A DNA stretch of 36,863 nucleotides from an uncultured Eubacteriales bacterium (GCA_900316205.1 ONBX01000020.1:1-36863); one strand, 5' to 3'. Shown: positions 7,449-15,463, counted from the stretch's first letter. Translations and numbers: made by a program. Notes: generated from the sequence alone by a model not told the origin.

Positions 7449-8432
7449 ATGATCCTTGCGGACAAGATCATCGACCTGAGAAAGAAGAACGGCTGGTCCC
7501 AGGAGGAGCTGGCCGAAAAGCTGGGCGTGAGCCGGCAGGCGGTATCCAAATGGGAGGGCGCCCAGTCGGTGCCCGATATGGCCCGGGTGCTGCAGATGAG
7601 CGAACTCTTCGGCGTGAGCACGGATTATTTATTGAAAGACAGTCTGGAGATGGCGGAGCCCGCGGAGGACGCGCCGTCGGATTCGCTGCCCATCCGCACC
7701 GTCGGCATGGAGGAGGCCAACGCCTTCCTGGCGGCCCGGGAGGTCAACGCCCGGCACATTGCCCTGGGCGTGCTGCTGTGCATCCTCTCGCCCGTCTGCC
7801 TGATCCTGCTCTGCGGCGCCCAGGAGTTTGACTATGTGCCGCTGAGCGAAGCCGGGGCCGCGGGCATCGGCGTGGCGGTGCTGCTGCTGATGGTGGGCGG
7901 CGCGGTGGCGCTTTTCGTCACAAGCGGCCTTCGCACCGGGCGCTATGAATACCTGGACGCCCTGCCCATCGACACGCTCTACGGCGTGGACGGCATGGCC
8001 CGGGAGCGGCGGGAGCAGTTCCGCCCCACCCGGGACCGGCAGCTCACCCTGGGGATCGTCCTCTGCGTGCTGGCGGTGATCCCGGTGTTCCTGAGCCTGG
8101 TGCTCTACGGCGAGGGGGACCACTTCGGCCACCTGGTCGCCGTGGCGCTGCTGCTGGTGCTGGCGGGCATCGGCGTGTTGCTGATCGTCCGCTCCTCCAT
8201 CCTCTGGGGCAGCTACCAGCGCCTGCTGGAGGAGGGGGACTACAGCCGGGCGGGCAAAGAGGCTTCCCGCGTGGCGGCGCCCTTCAACAGCATCTATTGG
8301 GGCCTTGTGACGGCGGGCTTTCTGGCCTGGGGCTTCCTGGGCAATGCCTGGGACCGCTGCTGGATGGTCTGGCCCGTGGCCGCCGTGGCCTACGGTGCGA
8401 TCTACGGCATCGTGCGTGCCCTGCGGCACTGA
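7449..8432 (+). CDS. XRE-type HTH regulator with membrane domain
   Basis: A 327-residue protein. Residues 1-60 are a Cro/C1-type helix-turn-helix (KIIDLRKKNGWSQEELAEKL, GVSRQAVSKWEGAQSVPDMA, FGVSTDYLL). The rest is mostly membrane: hydrophobic segments follow HIALGVLLCILSPVCLILL, GIGVAVLLLMVGGAVALFV, LGIVLCVLAVIPVFLSLVL, LVAVALLLVLAGIGVLLIV and two more near the end. This architecture is common in Clostridia; the membrane part may sense the envelope or sequester the DNA-binding domain. The ATG at 7449 has GGAAAGGAG upstream and removes a non-conserved extension. It may regulate the MATE gene upstream, which is inference from position. Confidence 0.85.
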   Translation: MILADKIIDLRKKNGWSQEELAEKLGVSRQAVSKWEGAQSVPDMARVLQMSELFGVSTDYLLKDSLEMAEPAEDAPSDSLPIRTVGMEEANAFLAAREVNARHIALGVLLCILSPVCLILLCGAQEFDYVPLSEAGAAGIGVAVLLLMVGGAVALFVTSGLRTGRYEYLDALPIDTLYGVDGMARERREQFRPTRDRQLTLGIVLCVLAVIPVFLSLVLYGEGDHFGHLVAVALLLVLAGIGVLLIVRSSILWGSYQRLLEEGDYSRAGKEASRVAAPFNSIYWGLVTAGFLAWGFLGNAWDRCWMVWPVAAVAYGAIYGIVRALRH

Positions 8433-8494
8433 TATGAAAAGCAGCAAAAGTACGCCGCGAAAAGAGAATCATGAGGGAAAGCCCGGTCAATGTG

Positions 8495-8638
8495 GTAGGG
8501 GAGGGGCTTGCCCCTCCCGGCAGAGTGTAGTACACCATGGAAAACGGACTCGGCGAATTCGTACATGCATCGAATTCGCCGAGCCTTTCCTTGATATCCT
8601 GGAGTGATGCCGCCGGGAGGGCCAAGGCCCTCCCCTAC
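8495..8638. repeat. Double-hairpin intergenic repeat, copy 2
   Basis: The outer arms run from GTAGGGGAGGGGCTTGCCC (8495 onward) to the matching GCCCTCCCCTAC end at 8638. The centre is a perfect 13-bp inverted repeat, CTCGGCGAATTCG (8549-8561) and CGAATTCGCCGAG (8571-8583). Each outer arm is itself palindromic (GGGGAGGGGCTTGCCCCTCCC), so the whole can fold as a cruciform with three hairpins. Confidence 0.75.
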
Positions 8639-8753
8639 GCCAATTCCCATGCCTTTCGTATTTTGCGGCAAGTCTTTCGGCGAACAGATCACTGCGCCAG
8701 TGTGGGCGATGACGAGGGATGGTAGTACTCAGTTTTGCCTATATTCACAAAAC

Positions 8754-8788
8754 GCCCTGCGGGGGAACCCGCAGGGCGAAGTTTTTTT
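8754..8788. terminator. Strong terminator between convergent units
   Basis: GCCCTGCGGG (8754-8763) pairs perfectly with CCCGCAGGGC (8768-8777) around GGAA and is followed by GAAG and seven T on the + strand. On the minus strand it is followed by GTTTTG, so it can also end the DUF11 gene at 8811. Confidence 0.85.
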
Positions 8789-8810
8789 GCGTCGGTCTCT
8801 GTAAATAAGC

Positions 8811-9668
8811 TCAGCTCTGGAGCGTGCCGGTGATCGTGAGGGTCACGCTGCCGGGGGTCAGGGTCCAGCTGCCGTCCGGGTTCTGGGTGTAGCTGGCCGC
8901 GGGGACGGCCAGCTGCCCGGGCAGGGTGGCGAATTCCCCGGTGGCCTGGGCGTAGCTGTAGTTCACGCCGGCGGTCCAGGGCGTGCCGTCCAGGGCAACG
9001 GAGATCCCGGACAGGATGGGGTCGAAGGTGTCCTGTAAAACTGCGTTTTCCGAAGTGAGCATCGGGCTGTTGCCGCTGTTTTCCAGGGTGAAGCTGTAGC
9101 TCAGCTCCCCGCCGGGCAGGACCTCCGCCGGGCTCAGGGCCTTGCGCACCGAGAGCGCCGCCTCCTGAGCCGCGGGGACCTCCGCCGAGGCGGTGACGGG
9201 CACCGCGAGCCCCGGACCGGTGACGGTGGCGGTGTTGCGGATGCTTCCGTCCGCCGTGGGCGGCGCGAAGGCCGTGGGCAGGGCCTCATAGACCAGCATC
9301 AGATTCCCGCCGGCGGGCACCGTGAGCCCGGTGACGGTCATGGGGGGTCCTGCGGTGACGGCGGGGGCCGCCTGGAGCACGCCGTTTACGAAGAGGCGGA
9401 GGGAGCCCTCCACCAGCTGCAGGGGCGTGACCGTGGTCCCCTCGTATTCATAGGCGCCCAGATCGTCGGTGACGGTGAGACCGCTGAGCGCGGTGTCGCC
9501 GCTGTTGAGGAGACTGAGCACATAGCTCAGATCCTCCCCGGGACGGTAGCTCTCCGCCGCAGCGGTCTTGGCGGCGGAGAGGGTCTCCAGAATCTCGCCG
9601 GTGACGGTGTTGGAATGGACGCTGCGCCCCTGGTATTGCAGCGTCGCAAAGTTTGTGAACGATGCCAT
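8811..9668 (-). CDS. DUF11-repeat protein without a signal peptide
   Basis: A 285-residue protein containing DUF11-like (CARDB/isopeptide-like beta-sandwich) repeats. The pattern RPGEDLSYVLSLLNSGDTALSGLTVTDDLG near 42-71 recurs as LPGGELSYSFTLENSGNSPM near 185-204, and the second half of the first unit includes LRLFVNGVLQ and an IRNTATVTG strand. DUF11 proteins are usually secreted or wall-bound, but this one starts directly with MASFTNFATLQYQGRSVHSN and has no signal peptide, membrane segment or LPxTG motif, so it may be intracellular or use another route. A GGAGG site precedes the ATG. Repeat-rich intergenic DNA flanks it on both sides. Confidence 0.8.
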   Translation of the reverse strand: MASFTNFATLQYQGRSVHSNTVTGEILETLSAAKTAAAESYRPGEDLSYVLSLLNSGDTALSGLTVTDDLGAYEYEGTTVTPLQLVEGSLRLFVNGVLQAAPAVTAGPPMTVTGLTVPAGGNLMLVYEALPTAFAPPTADGSIRNTATVTGPGLAVPVTASAEVPAAQEAALSVRKALSPAEVLPGGELSYSFTLENSGNSPMLTSENAVLQDTFDPILSGISVALDGTPWTAGVNYSYAQATGEFATLPGQLAVPAASYTQNPDGSWTLTPGSVTLTITGTLQS

Positions 9669-9779
9669 AATGATCCTCCCTTGTTTTCGGGAGACTGCGG
9701 CGGGGCCGCTGTGCCCTTTGCCGCAGCCCCATCCATCCTATGCGGAAAGACGGGAGAAGGGAATGAAAAAGGAATACTG

Positions 9780-10060
9780 AAAACTGAAGAATGAAGAACT
9801 GTGGTGTCCGCTTCGCGGACGGATGGAAAACGCCGTCCGCCTGGCTCGCCCCGCCGACAGGCAGGGGAGAGCTGGCGCTTGCGCCTGAGAGGGGACCACT
9901 GAGCTTCCCCCAGCGGGGGAAGCTCCCGCGATGCGGGTGATGAGGGAGAACGCCAGATTACTGCAGGCAGATAGAAATGGCTGGCAATTTCTCCCTCACC
10001 TGTCAGCTGCGCTGACATCCTCTCCCGCTGGGGGAGGAACAAAGTGCTTTCACACTGATA
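9780..10060. repeat. Palindrome-rich intergenic repeat region
   Basis: No gene is credible in 9669-10149. The stretch holds short inverted repeats such as GTCCGC/GCGGAC, CTTCCCCC...GGGGGAAG and TGTCAGCTGCGCTGACA (about 10000-10016). The same GTCAGCTGCGCTGACA core recurs at about 23435 beside other CTTCCCC blocks, showing a dispersed extragenic repeat family. Confidence 0.6.
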
Positions 10061-10091
10061 GCCGATCTGTTTTCCATGGTTCACTCTCTTC

Positions 10092-10121
10092 TTGCCATTC
10101 TCCTGCTTTCTGTGGTAGAGT
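10092..10121 (+). promoter_or_regulatory. Promoter for the YunG-like/macro-domain pair
   Basis: TTGCCA (10092-10097), an 18-base spacer and TAGAGT (10116-10121) lie about 30 bases before the gene at 10150. The spacing is one base longer than most promoters in this window. An almost identical TTGCCC-18-TAGAGT promoter precedes the metallophosphoesterase gene. Confidence 0.5.
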
Positions 10122-10149
10122 AAAGAAAAAAGCAAACGAGGTGACCGCT

Positions 10150-10551
10150 ATGGCACGTTTTTACGGAGAAGAGAGCGCTGCGCCGGAGGTGCTGCGGCTC
10201 TATGAGGAGCTCTGGCCCCTTTGGAAGATCGACACCTGCGCGCCCCGGCTGCGGCCGGATTGGTCCGAGGAAAACCGCACCCTGGGCCAGTGCAGCATCA
10301 CGGCCTTCCTGGTGCAGGATCTGCTTGGCGGCAAGGTCTACGGCGTGCCGCTCCCGGACGGCAGCGTCCACTGCTTCAACGAGGCCGCGGGCTCTGTCTT
10401 CGATCTCACCAGCGCCCAGTTCGGCGATACGGTGCTGGACTATGAAAACCGGCCCGAGCAAAGCCGGGAGGAGCACTTTGCCGACGCGGGCAAGCGGCAG
10501 CGCTATGAGCTTTTGAAGGCCCGGCTGCTGGCATCCCGGGAGGTGCGCTGA
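10150..10551 (+). CDS. YunG-like protein
   Basis: A 133-residue soluble protein resembling the poorly characterised YunG family: the blocks LGQCSITAFLVQDLLGGKVY and VHCFNEAAGSVFDLTSAQFG carry a conserved Cys and aromatic/Asp residues. The Cys in GQCS followed by HCFN and FDLT is reminiscent of a papain-like catalytic arrangement, but this has not been shown. The ATG at 10150 follows GAGGTGA, which excludes a long upstream in-frame extension through repeat DNA. The stop overlaps the next start (TGATG), so translation is coupled to the macro-domain protein. Confidence 0.65.
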   Translation: MARFYGEESAAPEVLRLYEELWPLWKIDTCAPRLRPDWSEENRTLGQCSITAFLVQDLLGGKVYGVPLPDGSVHCFNEAAGSVFDLTSAQFGDTVLDYENRPEQSREEHFADAGKRQRYELLKARLLASREVR

Positions 10552-11258
10552 TGGCCTATACCGTGACCTTGGAGGATATCCTGTCGCTCCAAGTCGAGGC
10601 TGCGGTGCTGCCCCTGGAGATGTCCTGCCGACCCGCCGAGGGCAGGGCCGCCCAGGCTTTGACGGCGGCCTGCGGCGAAGGATTGCGCCCCGCTATCCGG
10701 GAGGCGGGCTTTCTGGCAGTGGGCAGCGCGGAGAGCCTGGACTGCGCCGGACGGCCCTTTCCCCGGCTGATTGCCACCGCCGTGCCCCGCTGGCTCACCG
10801 GCAAGGCCAATGAGCTGCTGGCCCTGCACCGCTGCTATGAGAGCGTGTTCCGACTGGCGTCGGAGCTGGGCTGCAAAAGCATTGCCATGCCCTTCCTCTC
10901 CAGCTGCTACTTTCACTTTCCGCTGGAGGACGCGGTGCATATCGCCCTCCGCGCCGCGGAAAAATGGGAGGGGGAGACGATCTTTGCCGCCGATACCCGG
11001 GAGCTTTTGACCATCAGCAAAACGCCCTGGCGCAAGCCACGGATCCTCTCCTACATCGGCTATTACCGGGACCACGCCCTCTTCGAACTGGACAACGGTC
11101 TTTTTGCCCGGGTGGACATCCGCCCGGAAAAACGGGAGGCGGATGTGATCCCCTATTTCGAGGCCTGCTACCGGCAGGACAACAACCCCCTGCAGGAACC
11201 GCTGCCGGAAGAGGAGATCCAAAGGCTGCGGCAGATCTGGGAAGAGTATGAACGATAA
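10551..11258 (+). CDS. Macro-domain protein with C-terminal extension
   Basis: A 235-residue protein whose first ~145 residues form a divergent macro domain (ADP-ribose or related nucleotide binding). LASELGCKSIAMPFLSSCYF followed by FPLEDAVHIALRAAEKW (about 100-140) matches the macro signature that follows the substrate loop. The N-terminal Asn-Ala-Ala motif of active hydrolases is replaced (AAVLPLEMSCRPAEG), so catalysis is doubtful. The C-terminal ~90 residues (YIGYYRDHALFELDNGLFAR onward) are unassigned. The start overlaps the YunG-like stop by one base. A purine nucleoside phosphorylase lies 38 bases downstream, which fits nucleoside metabolism but does not prove it. Confidence 0.8.
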   Translation: MAYTVTLEDILSLQVEAAVLPLEMSCRPAEGRAAQALTAACGEGLRPAIREAGFLAVGSAESLDCAGRPFPRLIATAVPRWLTGKANELLALHRCYESVFRLASELGCKSIAMPFLSSCYFHFPLEDAVHIALRAAEKWEGETIFAADTRELLTISKTPWRKPRILSYIGYYRDHALFELDNGLFARVDIRPEKREADVIPYFEACYRQDNNPLQEPLPEEEIQRLRQIWEEYER

Positions 11259-11296
11259 ACAGGCAAGATCCGGAACGAAGGGAAAGGAGGAGCCCC

Positions 11297-12124
11297 ATGA
11301 CATTTTATGAGCAGGTCCGGCAGGCGGCCGATTATATCCGGGAAGGTACCGATCTGCGGCCGAAAACCGCCATCATCCTGGGCAGCGGCCTGGGAGAACT
11401 GGCCGAACACATCCAGGACGCGGAAATCATCCCCTATCGGGAGATCCCGGGCTTCCCCGCCTCCTCTGTGGCGGGCCACGCCGCCCGGCTGGTCTTTGGC
11501 CGCATCGGAGAAAACGAGGTGGTGGCCATGCAGGGCCGCTTCCACTATTACGAGGGCTATTCCATGAAGGAGCTGTGCCTGCCCCTCTATGTACTGCGGC
11601 AGCTGGGGGCGGAGGATCTGGTGGTAACCAATGCCTGCGGCGCGGTGAACGCCGCTTTCGCCCCCGGAGACCTGATGCTCATCACCGATCACATCAATTT
11701 CAGCGGCCGCAACCCCCTCATGGGACCCAACGACGAGCGCTTCGGACCCCGCTTCCCGGATATGTCCGAGGCCTATGACAAGAACCTCTGCGCCTTCGCC
11801 CGGGAGACGGCGGCGAGTCTGGAAATCCCGCTGCAGGAGGGCGTGTACGCCTTCTACTCCGGCCCCAGCTTTGAGACCGCCGCGGAGATCCGGGCCTACA
11901 AGGCCCTGGGGGCTGACACCGTGGGCATGTCCACCGTGCCGGAGACCATCACGGCGGTGTATCTGGGGATGCGGGTACTGGGACTCAGCTGCATCACCAA
12001 CATGGCCACCGGCATCGCAGAAAAAAAGCACTCCCACGAGGAAGTGCTGCTCACCGCCTCCAAAAGCGCCGAGCGCTTCTGCGCGTTGGCGGAGGCCCTG
12101 CTCCGGGACTGGCCGGCGGAGTAA
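11297..12124 (+). CDS. punA: Purine-nucleoside phosphorylase
   Basis: A 275-residue trimeric (class II type) purine nucleoside phosphorylase, splitting inosine, guanosine and deoxy forms into base and (deoxy)ribose-1-phosphate. Signatures in order are LGSGLGELA (phosphate loop), VAGHAARLVFG, MQGRFHYYEGYSMKELCLP, TNACGAVN, SGPSFETAAEIRAYKALGAD with the base-binding Glu, VGMSTVPET and TNMATGIAEKKHSHEEVL with the Asn typical of 6-oxopurine specificity. Length is normal. A GGAAAGGAGGAG site precedes the ATG. It may share the message of the YunG-like and macro-domain genes (38-base gap, no terminator). Confidence 0.95.
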   Translation: MTFYEQVRQAADYIREGTDLRPKTAIILGSGLGELAEHIQDAEIIPYREIPGFPASSVAGHAARLVFGRIGENEVVAMQGRFHYYEGYSMKELCLPLYVLRQLGAEDLVVTNACGAVNAAFAPGDLMLITDHINFSGRNPLMGPNDERFGPRFPDMSEAYDKNLCAFARETAASLEIPLQEGVYAFYSGPSFETAAEIRAYKALGADTVGMSTVPETITAVYLGMRVLGLSCITNMATGIAEKKHSHEEVLLTASKSAERFCALAEALLRDWPAE

Positions 12125-12180
12125 ATCGTTTTGAGTTTTGAGTTTTGAGGAGGGGGAGACTGCGCCGCGTCCGTCCTTTC

Positions 12181-12246
12181 GTAGGGGCGGCCTTTGGCCG
12201 CCTCCTTTTGGCCTCCGTTTATCAGGCGACCACAGGTCGCCCCTAC
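12181..12246. repeat. Short GTAGGGG...CCCCTAC palindromic repeat
   Basis: GTAGGGGCGGCCTTTGGCC at 12181 and a matching, diverged CAGGTCGCCCCTAC end at 12246 bound 66 bases. It shares the outer ends of the double-hairpin repeats but lacks their GAATTCG centre, so it appears to be a short variant. Confidence 0.6.
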
Positions 12247-12255
12247 CGGAAACGA

Positions 12256-12300
12256 AAAAGCCGAATGGGATGTGCTTTATGCTCATCCCATTCAGCTTTT
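12256..12300. terminator. Bidirectional terminator between convergent genes
   Basis: GAATGGGATG (12263-12272) pairs with CATCCCATTC (12284-12293), flanked by AAAAAGC on the left and GCTTTTCTT on the right, so it works in both directions. The right arm contains the stop codon of the minus-strand gene at 12292. Confidence 0.85.
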
Positions 12301-12534
12301 CTTGATAGGCAGCCACCAGGTGAAGCCGAAGGCCAGGCACTGGAAAAAGCCCTCCGGCTTTGTCAGACCCGCTTCCTCCGCCACTTTGCGGCCCACGAGG
12401 AAATACTCGCTCAGGTGCATGCCCAGCAGGATCAGCAGGGGCAGGGGCTTTTTCTTCCCCGCGAGATAGCCGAAGACGCCGTAGAGCAGCACGCAGATGG
12501 GCTTGCCGAATTGCTTGGTGAGTTTGAGGAACAT
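12292..12534 (-). CDS. Small uncharacterised membrane protein
   Basis: An 80-residue protein with two or three hydrophobic segments: PICVLLYGVFGYLAG, PLPLLILLGMHLSEYFLVG and FFQCLAFGFTWWLPI, separated by basic loops (KKK, GRK). The family is not recognised. The ATG at 12534 follows GAGGAGG with an eight-base gap; the reading frame extends further upstream but that part overlaps the promoter. Its promoter lies at 12569-12596 and its stop codon is inside the terminator stem, so the unit is very compact. Confidence 0.7.
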   Translation of the reverse strand: MFLKLTKQFGKPICVLLYGVFGYLAGKKKPLPLLILLGMHLSEYFLVGRKVAEEAGLTKPEGFFQCLAFGFTWWLPIKKS

Positions 12535-12568
12535 CCTCTTCGCCTCCTCTTGTTGATTTGTCAAATTC

Positions 12569-12596
12569 AGTATAACACATTTTCGAAAAAAACCAA
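12569..12596 (-). promoter_or_regulatory. Promoter of the 80-residue membrane protein
   Basis: Reading the minus strand, TTGGTT (12596-12591), a 16-base spacer and TATACT (12574-12569) precede the gene by about 35 bases. It is back-to-back with the + promoter at 12604-12633. Confidence 0.55.
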
Positions 12597-12603
12597 GTCT
12601 GTC

Positions 12604-12633
12604 TTGCCCCGGATGCCTCGTCTGTGATAGAGT
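12604..12633 (+). promoter_or_regulatory. Promoter of the metallophosphoesterase gene
   Basis: TTGCCC (12604-12609), an 18-base spacer and TAGAGT (12628-12633) lie about 25 bases upstream of the ATG. It resembles the promoter at 10092-10121 in both boxes and spacing. Confidence 0.5.
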
Positions 12634-12657
12634 AACAATGAAAAGGAGAGGATGGGC

Positions 12658-13404
12658 ATGGCGCTTTATGCCATCGGCGATCTGCATCTGCATTACCAGT
12701 CACCCCTGAAGGCCCGGGCGCAGATGACCGAGCGGGTCTGGAAAAACCACGAGGAGAAGCTGCGCCGGGCCTGTGAGAGCCTGCTCACGCCGGAGGACAC
12801 CCTGGTGCTGGTGGGGGACCACAGCTGGGGACGGAAGCTTTCCGAGTGCGGGGAGGACTTCCGCTATATCATGGATCTCCCCGGACGGAAGATCCTGACC
12901 CGGGGCAACCACGACATGTTCTGGGACGTGGGCAAGACCGGGGAGCTGAACCGGCTTTTCGCGGGAGAGCTGGAATTTCTCCAGGGCGGCTATGCCTGTT
13001 ACGGGGACTATGCCCTGGTGGCTACCAAGGGCGCCTGCTTTGAGGGCCCCTTTTACCTGGACCGGCGGGGCAGGATCCTGGGCTGGGACGAGGAGAACGC
13101 GGAAAAGGCCAAAAAGCTGGTGGCCCGGGAGGCGGAACGGCTCCGTGCCGGGCTGGAGGAGGCGAAAGCCGCGGGCTATCGGAAGCTCGTGATCTTTCTT
13201 CACTACCCGCCCACCAACATCCTGGAGGAAGAGAGCCCCTTTACCCGCCTGGCGGAGGAATACGGGGCGGAGCAGCTCATCTATGCCCACATCCACGGGG
13301 AGAGCCGCTTTGGCGACAGTATCCGGGGCGAGTTCCACGGCCTGCGCTACAGCCTGGTTTCCGGCGATTATCTGAAATGGCAGCCTTTGAAGCTGCTGGA
13401 TTGA
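12658..13404 (+). CDS. Calcineurin-like metallophosphoesterase
   Basis: A 248-residue cytoplasmic metallophosphoesterase. The two-metal ligand motifs appear in order: YAIGDLHLH at the start (Asp and His), LVGDHSWG (Asp), TRGNHDMFWD (Asn-His-Asp), LVIFLHYPP (His) and LIYAHIHGES (His-x-His). It may cleave cyclic dinucleotides, phosphodiesters or phosphoproteins; the substrate cannot be read from sequence. The ATG at 12658 is better placed behind GGAGAGG than the in-frame ATG at 12652. The following lipoprotein gene begins ten bases after the stop and probably shares the message. Confidence 0.88.
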   Translation: MALYAIGDLHLHYQSPLKARAQMTERVWKNHEEKLRRACESLLTPEDTLVLVGDHSWGRKLSECGEDFRYIMDLPGRKILTRGNHDMFWDVGKTGELNRLFAGELEFLQGGYACYGDYALVATKGACFEGPFYLDRRGRILGWDEENAEKAKKLVAREAERLRAGLEEAKAAGYRKLVIFLHYPPTNILEEESPFTRLAEEYGAEQLIYAHIHGESRFGDSIRGEFHGLRYSLVSGDYLKWQPLKLLD

Positions 13405-13414
13405 GAGGAAGAGA

Positions 13415-14602
13415 ATGAAGAGAACCGTTTCCCTGCTGCTGGCGGCCCTGCTGATGCTGAGCCTTGCCGCCTGTTCTCCCGCGCCGGCGGATACGCCTGC
13501 TGACGCCGTCACGCCCGCGCCTGTCGCGGAACCAAGCCCGGAACCGAGCCTTGAACCGACTCCCGAGCCCACGCCCGAACCCACCCCGGAGCCCACCCCC
13601 GTGCCCATGCGCACCCGCTATGTGATCGAGGAGGACGCCCTCAGCGCCCCTGCCCCGGACGAGAGCTGCTATGGCGTCATCAGCCTGGACGAGCCGGAAA
13701 AGGCCCTGGAGCTCATCGACCGGGCCAGAGAGCTGGGCCTTCTCAAAGAGGACGAGGCCGTGGTCTTTGATCCCACGGTGGAATTCTACCGGGGCGCCGA
13801 CCGGGAGGAGATCGAGTACTACCTGGACGAGACCATCCTGGTGATCTGCTGGAAGGAAGTGGTGGACGGCTGCTGCTGTTCCTATGCGGAGGTGAAGATC
13901 GCAGATCCCTCCCAGTTCCGCCGGAAGCTGGCCGGGGACGCCTTCGACCCGCCCCAGCGTGCCCTCTCCACCGAGATGCACGCCGAGACCAACGCGGTGC
14001 TCAGCCTGAACGCGGACTTTTACCAGAACCGGGACGTGGGCCTCATGGTCTATGACCGGACGCTCTACCGCTTCCCGGAATATACCTATCTGGGGGACTA
14101 CACCTATACCAGCTGCCTGGAAAACTGCTTTGTGAACAGCAGGGGAGAGTTCCTCTTTACCGAGCTGGGACAGAACTTTACCCGGGAGGAGATGGAGCAG
14201 TACATTGCCGACAACGACATCCTCTTTTCCCTGGCCTTCGGACCGGTGCTGATCCGGGACGGGGAAGCCCAGACCTGCGACTGGTACCCGGTGGGGGAGG
14301 CCACCCAGATCTATTCCCGGGCGGGCATCGGCTGGGTGGATGATCTGCACTATCTCTACATGTCCCTGAACCACTGCCCCGAAAAGGCCGGCAGCTGGAC
14401 CGTGACGCAGTTTGCCCGGCACTTCGCGGAGAAAGACGCCGTGCGCTGGGCCTACTGCCTGGACGGCGGCCAGACCGGGGAGATGGTGTTCCGGGGCCGG
14501 GCCTATAATCACATCGACTTCGGCTGGGAGCGCACTGTCAGCGACAACATCTATTTCGGCACTGCCATCGGCGCCACCGAGATCCTGGAACCGGTGGAAT
14601 AA
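13415..14602 (+). CDS. Phosphodiester glycosidase (NAGPA-type) lipoprotein
   Basis: A 395-residue exported lipoprotein. The signal peptide MKRTVSLLLAALLMLSLAAC ends in a lipobox Cys at residue 20, followed by a Pro-rich linker (EPTPEPTPEPTPEP, about 46-64) that lifts the domain from the membrane. The C-terminal half matches the NAGPA-type phosphodiester glycosidase fold: LSLNADFYQNRDVG, then FGPVLIRDGEA, and WAYCLDGGQTGEMVFRGR, the usual D-G-G-x-S/T motif. The human relative removes GlcNAc from phosphodiesters; bacterial members probably act on cell-wall or exopolysaccharide phosphodiesters. It is probably co-transcribed with the metallophosphoesterase. Confidence 0.85.
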   Translation: MKRTVSLLLAALLMLSLAACSPAPADTPADAVTPAPVAEPSPEPSLEPTPEPTPEPTPEPTPVPMRTRYVIEEDALSAPAPDESCYGVISLDEPEKALELIDRARELGLLKEDEAVVFDPTVEFYRGADREEIEYYLDETILVICWKEVVDGCCCSYAEVKIADPSQFRRKLAGDAFDPPQRALSTEMHAETNAVLSLNADFYQNRDVGLMVYDRTLYRFPEYTYLGDYTYTSCLENCFVNSRGEFLFTELGQNFTREEMEQYIADNDILFSLAFGPVLIRDGEAQTCDWYPVGEATQIYSRAGIGWVDDLHYLYMSLNHCPEKAGSWTVTQFARHFAEKDAVRWAYCLDGGQTGEMVFRGRAYNHIDFGWERTVSDNIYFGTAIGATEILEPVE

Positions 14603-14634
14603 AATCATCGGCAGGGAAAACTCCGTTTCCCGCT

Positions 14635-14766
14635 GTAGGGGCGGCTATCAGCCGCCCGTCAAAAGAGTAGAAAAAAGGTTTGGCAAATTCGTGTGCTGTA
14701 CGAATTCGCCAAACCTTTTTCAGTATGTTTCCTGCCACCGCACGGGCGGCTGATAGCCGCCCCTAC
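14635..14766. repeat. Double-hairpin intergenic repeat, copy 3
   Basis: Outer arms GTAGGGGCGGCTATCAGCC... (from 14635) and ...GGCTGATAGCCGCCCCTAC (to 14766) are perfect complements over about 23 bases. Inside, AGGTTTGGCAAATTCGT (14676-14692) pairs with ACGAATTCGCCAAACCT (14700-14716) with one mismatch. It sits between convergent genes and could also act as a terminator, since TTTTT follows the inner arm. Confidence 0.8.
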
Positions 14767-14800
14767 GACAAGAGCTTGCTTCGAGACGGCCCTTTTTCAA

Positions 14801-15214
14801 TTAAATCTGATATTTGAGCACGCTGGCGGGGAGGGCGGCGGCGTCCACGGAGAGGCTGATGACAAAGCTGATCTTCTCCTGGGCGGAGAATTTGTCCAGC
14901 CAGGTCAGGAAGGCCTCCAGCGCTTCTGTGGACTTGTCGTTCACCAGCTTGTAGAAATTGTCGATAAAGAAATGGGTGATGTCGTAATTGCCGGCGTGAA
15001 CGCCGCAGATGAGGCCGCGCAGGAACTCATAGCTGCCGATGTCGTATACGCCCGCGTCGATGAGACGGGCCTGATAGGGGATATCAAAGGTGAGCTTGCG
15101 CTCCTTCTCGATGCATACCACGTCGCCGGTCTCTTCATTCACCGCGTCGCGGACCATGTCCACCAGCTTCTTCGTTTTGCCGGAGCCCTTCAGGCCGATA
15201 ATGAGCTGAACCAT
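14801..15214 (-). CDS. Small P-loop ATP-binding protein
   Basis: A 137-residue protein with a Walker A motif GLKGSGKT at residues 7-14. A Walker B-like strand is present around ITHFFIDNF (about 79-87), then a hydrophobic strand FVISLSVD. It is much shorter than typical AAA or kinase domains. Related clostridial proteins are often labelled as PilT-like, but the AIRALS and His-box motifs of PilT are absent, so that name is not supported. GGAG lies 11 bases upstream of the ATG. It is convergent with the lipoprotein gene and separated from it by a double-hairpin repeat. Confidence 0.75.
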   Translation of the reverse strand: MVQLIIGLKGSGKTKKLVDMVRDAVNEETGDVVCIEKERKLTFDIPYQARLIDAGVYDIGSYEFLRGLICGVHAGNYDITHFFIDNFYKLVNDKSTEALEAFLTWLDKFSAQEKISFVISLSVDAAALPASVLKYQI

Positions 15215-15463
15215 AGGGGATCACTCTCCTTAACATATATTTCGTTTGTTGGCAATAGCTTACCATGAATCCGGAAAACTGGCAAGCGAAAAGAAGTGAA
15301 TCTTCGGTAAATTTTCCGACGCGCCGGATGGGAGGAAACGGATAGATTGCACAAAAACGCCGGGAGAAAAGCGAAAAACGCAGCCAAACAGAGACGCGCT
15401 GCAGAAAGCGAACCGGGATACAAGGTCCGGTCGATGCAGCAAGGGAGGAGGGCTGTGTGCCAT

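Noticed and set aside
9931-10149. Upstream extension of the YunG-like protein
   Set aside because: It runs through palindromic repeat DNA and across the promoter; GAGGTGA precedes the ATG at 10150.
14801-15214. PilT twitching-motility ATPase
   Set aside because: Only a Walker A motif is shared; length and the other PilT motifs do not fit.
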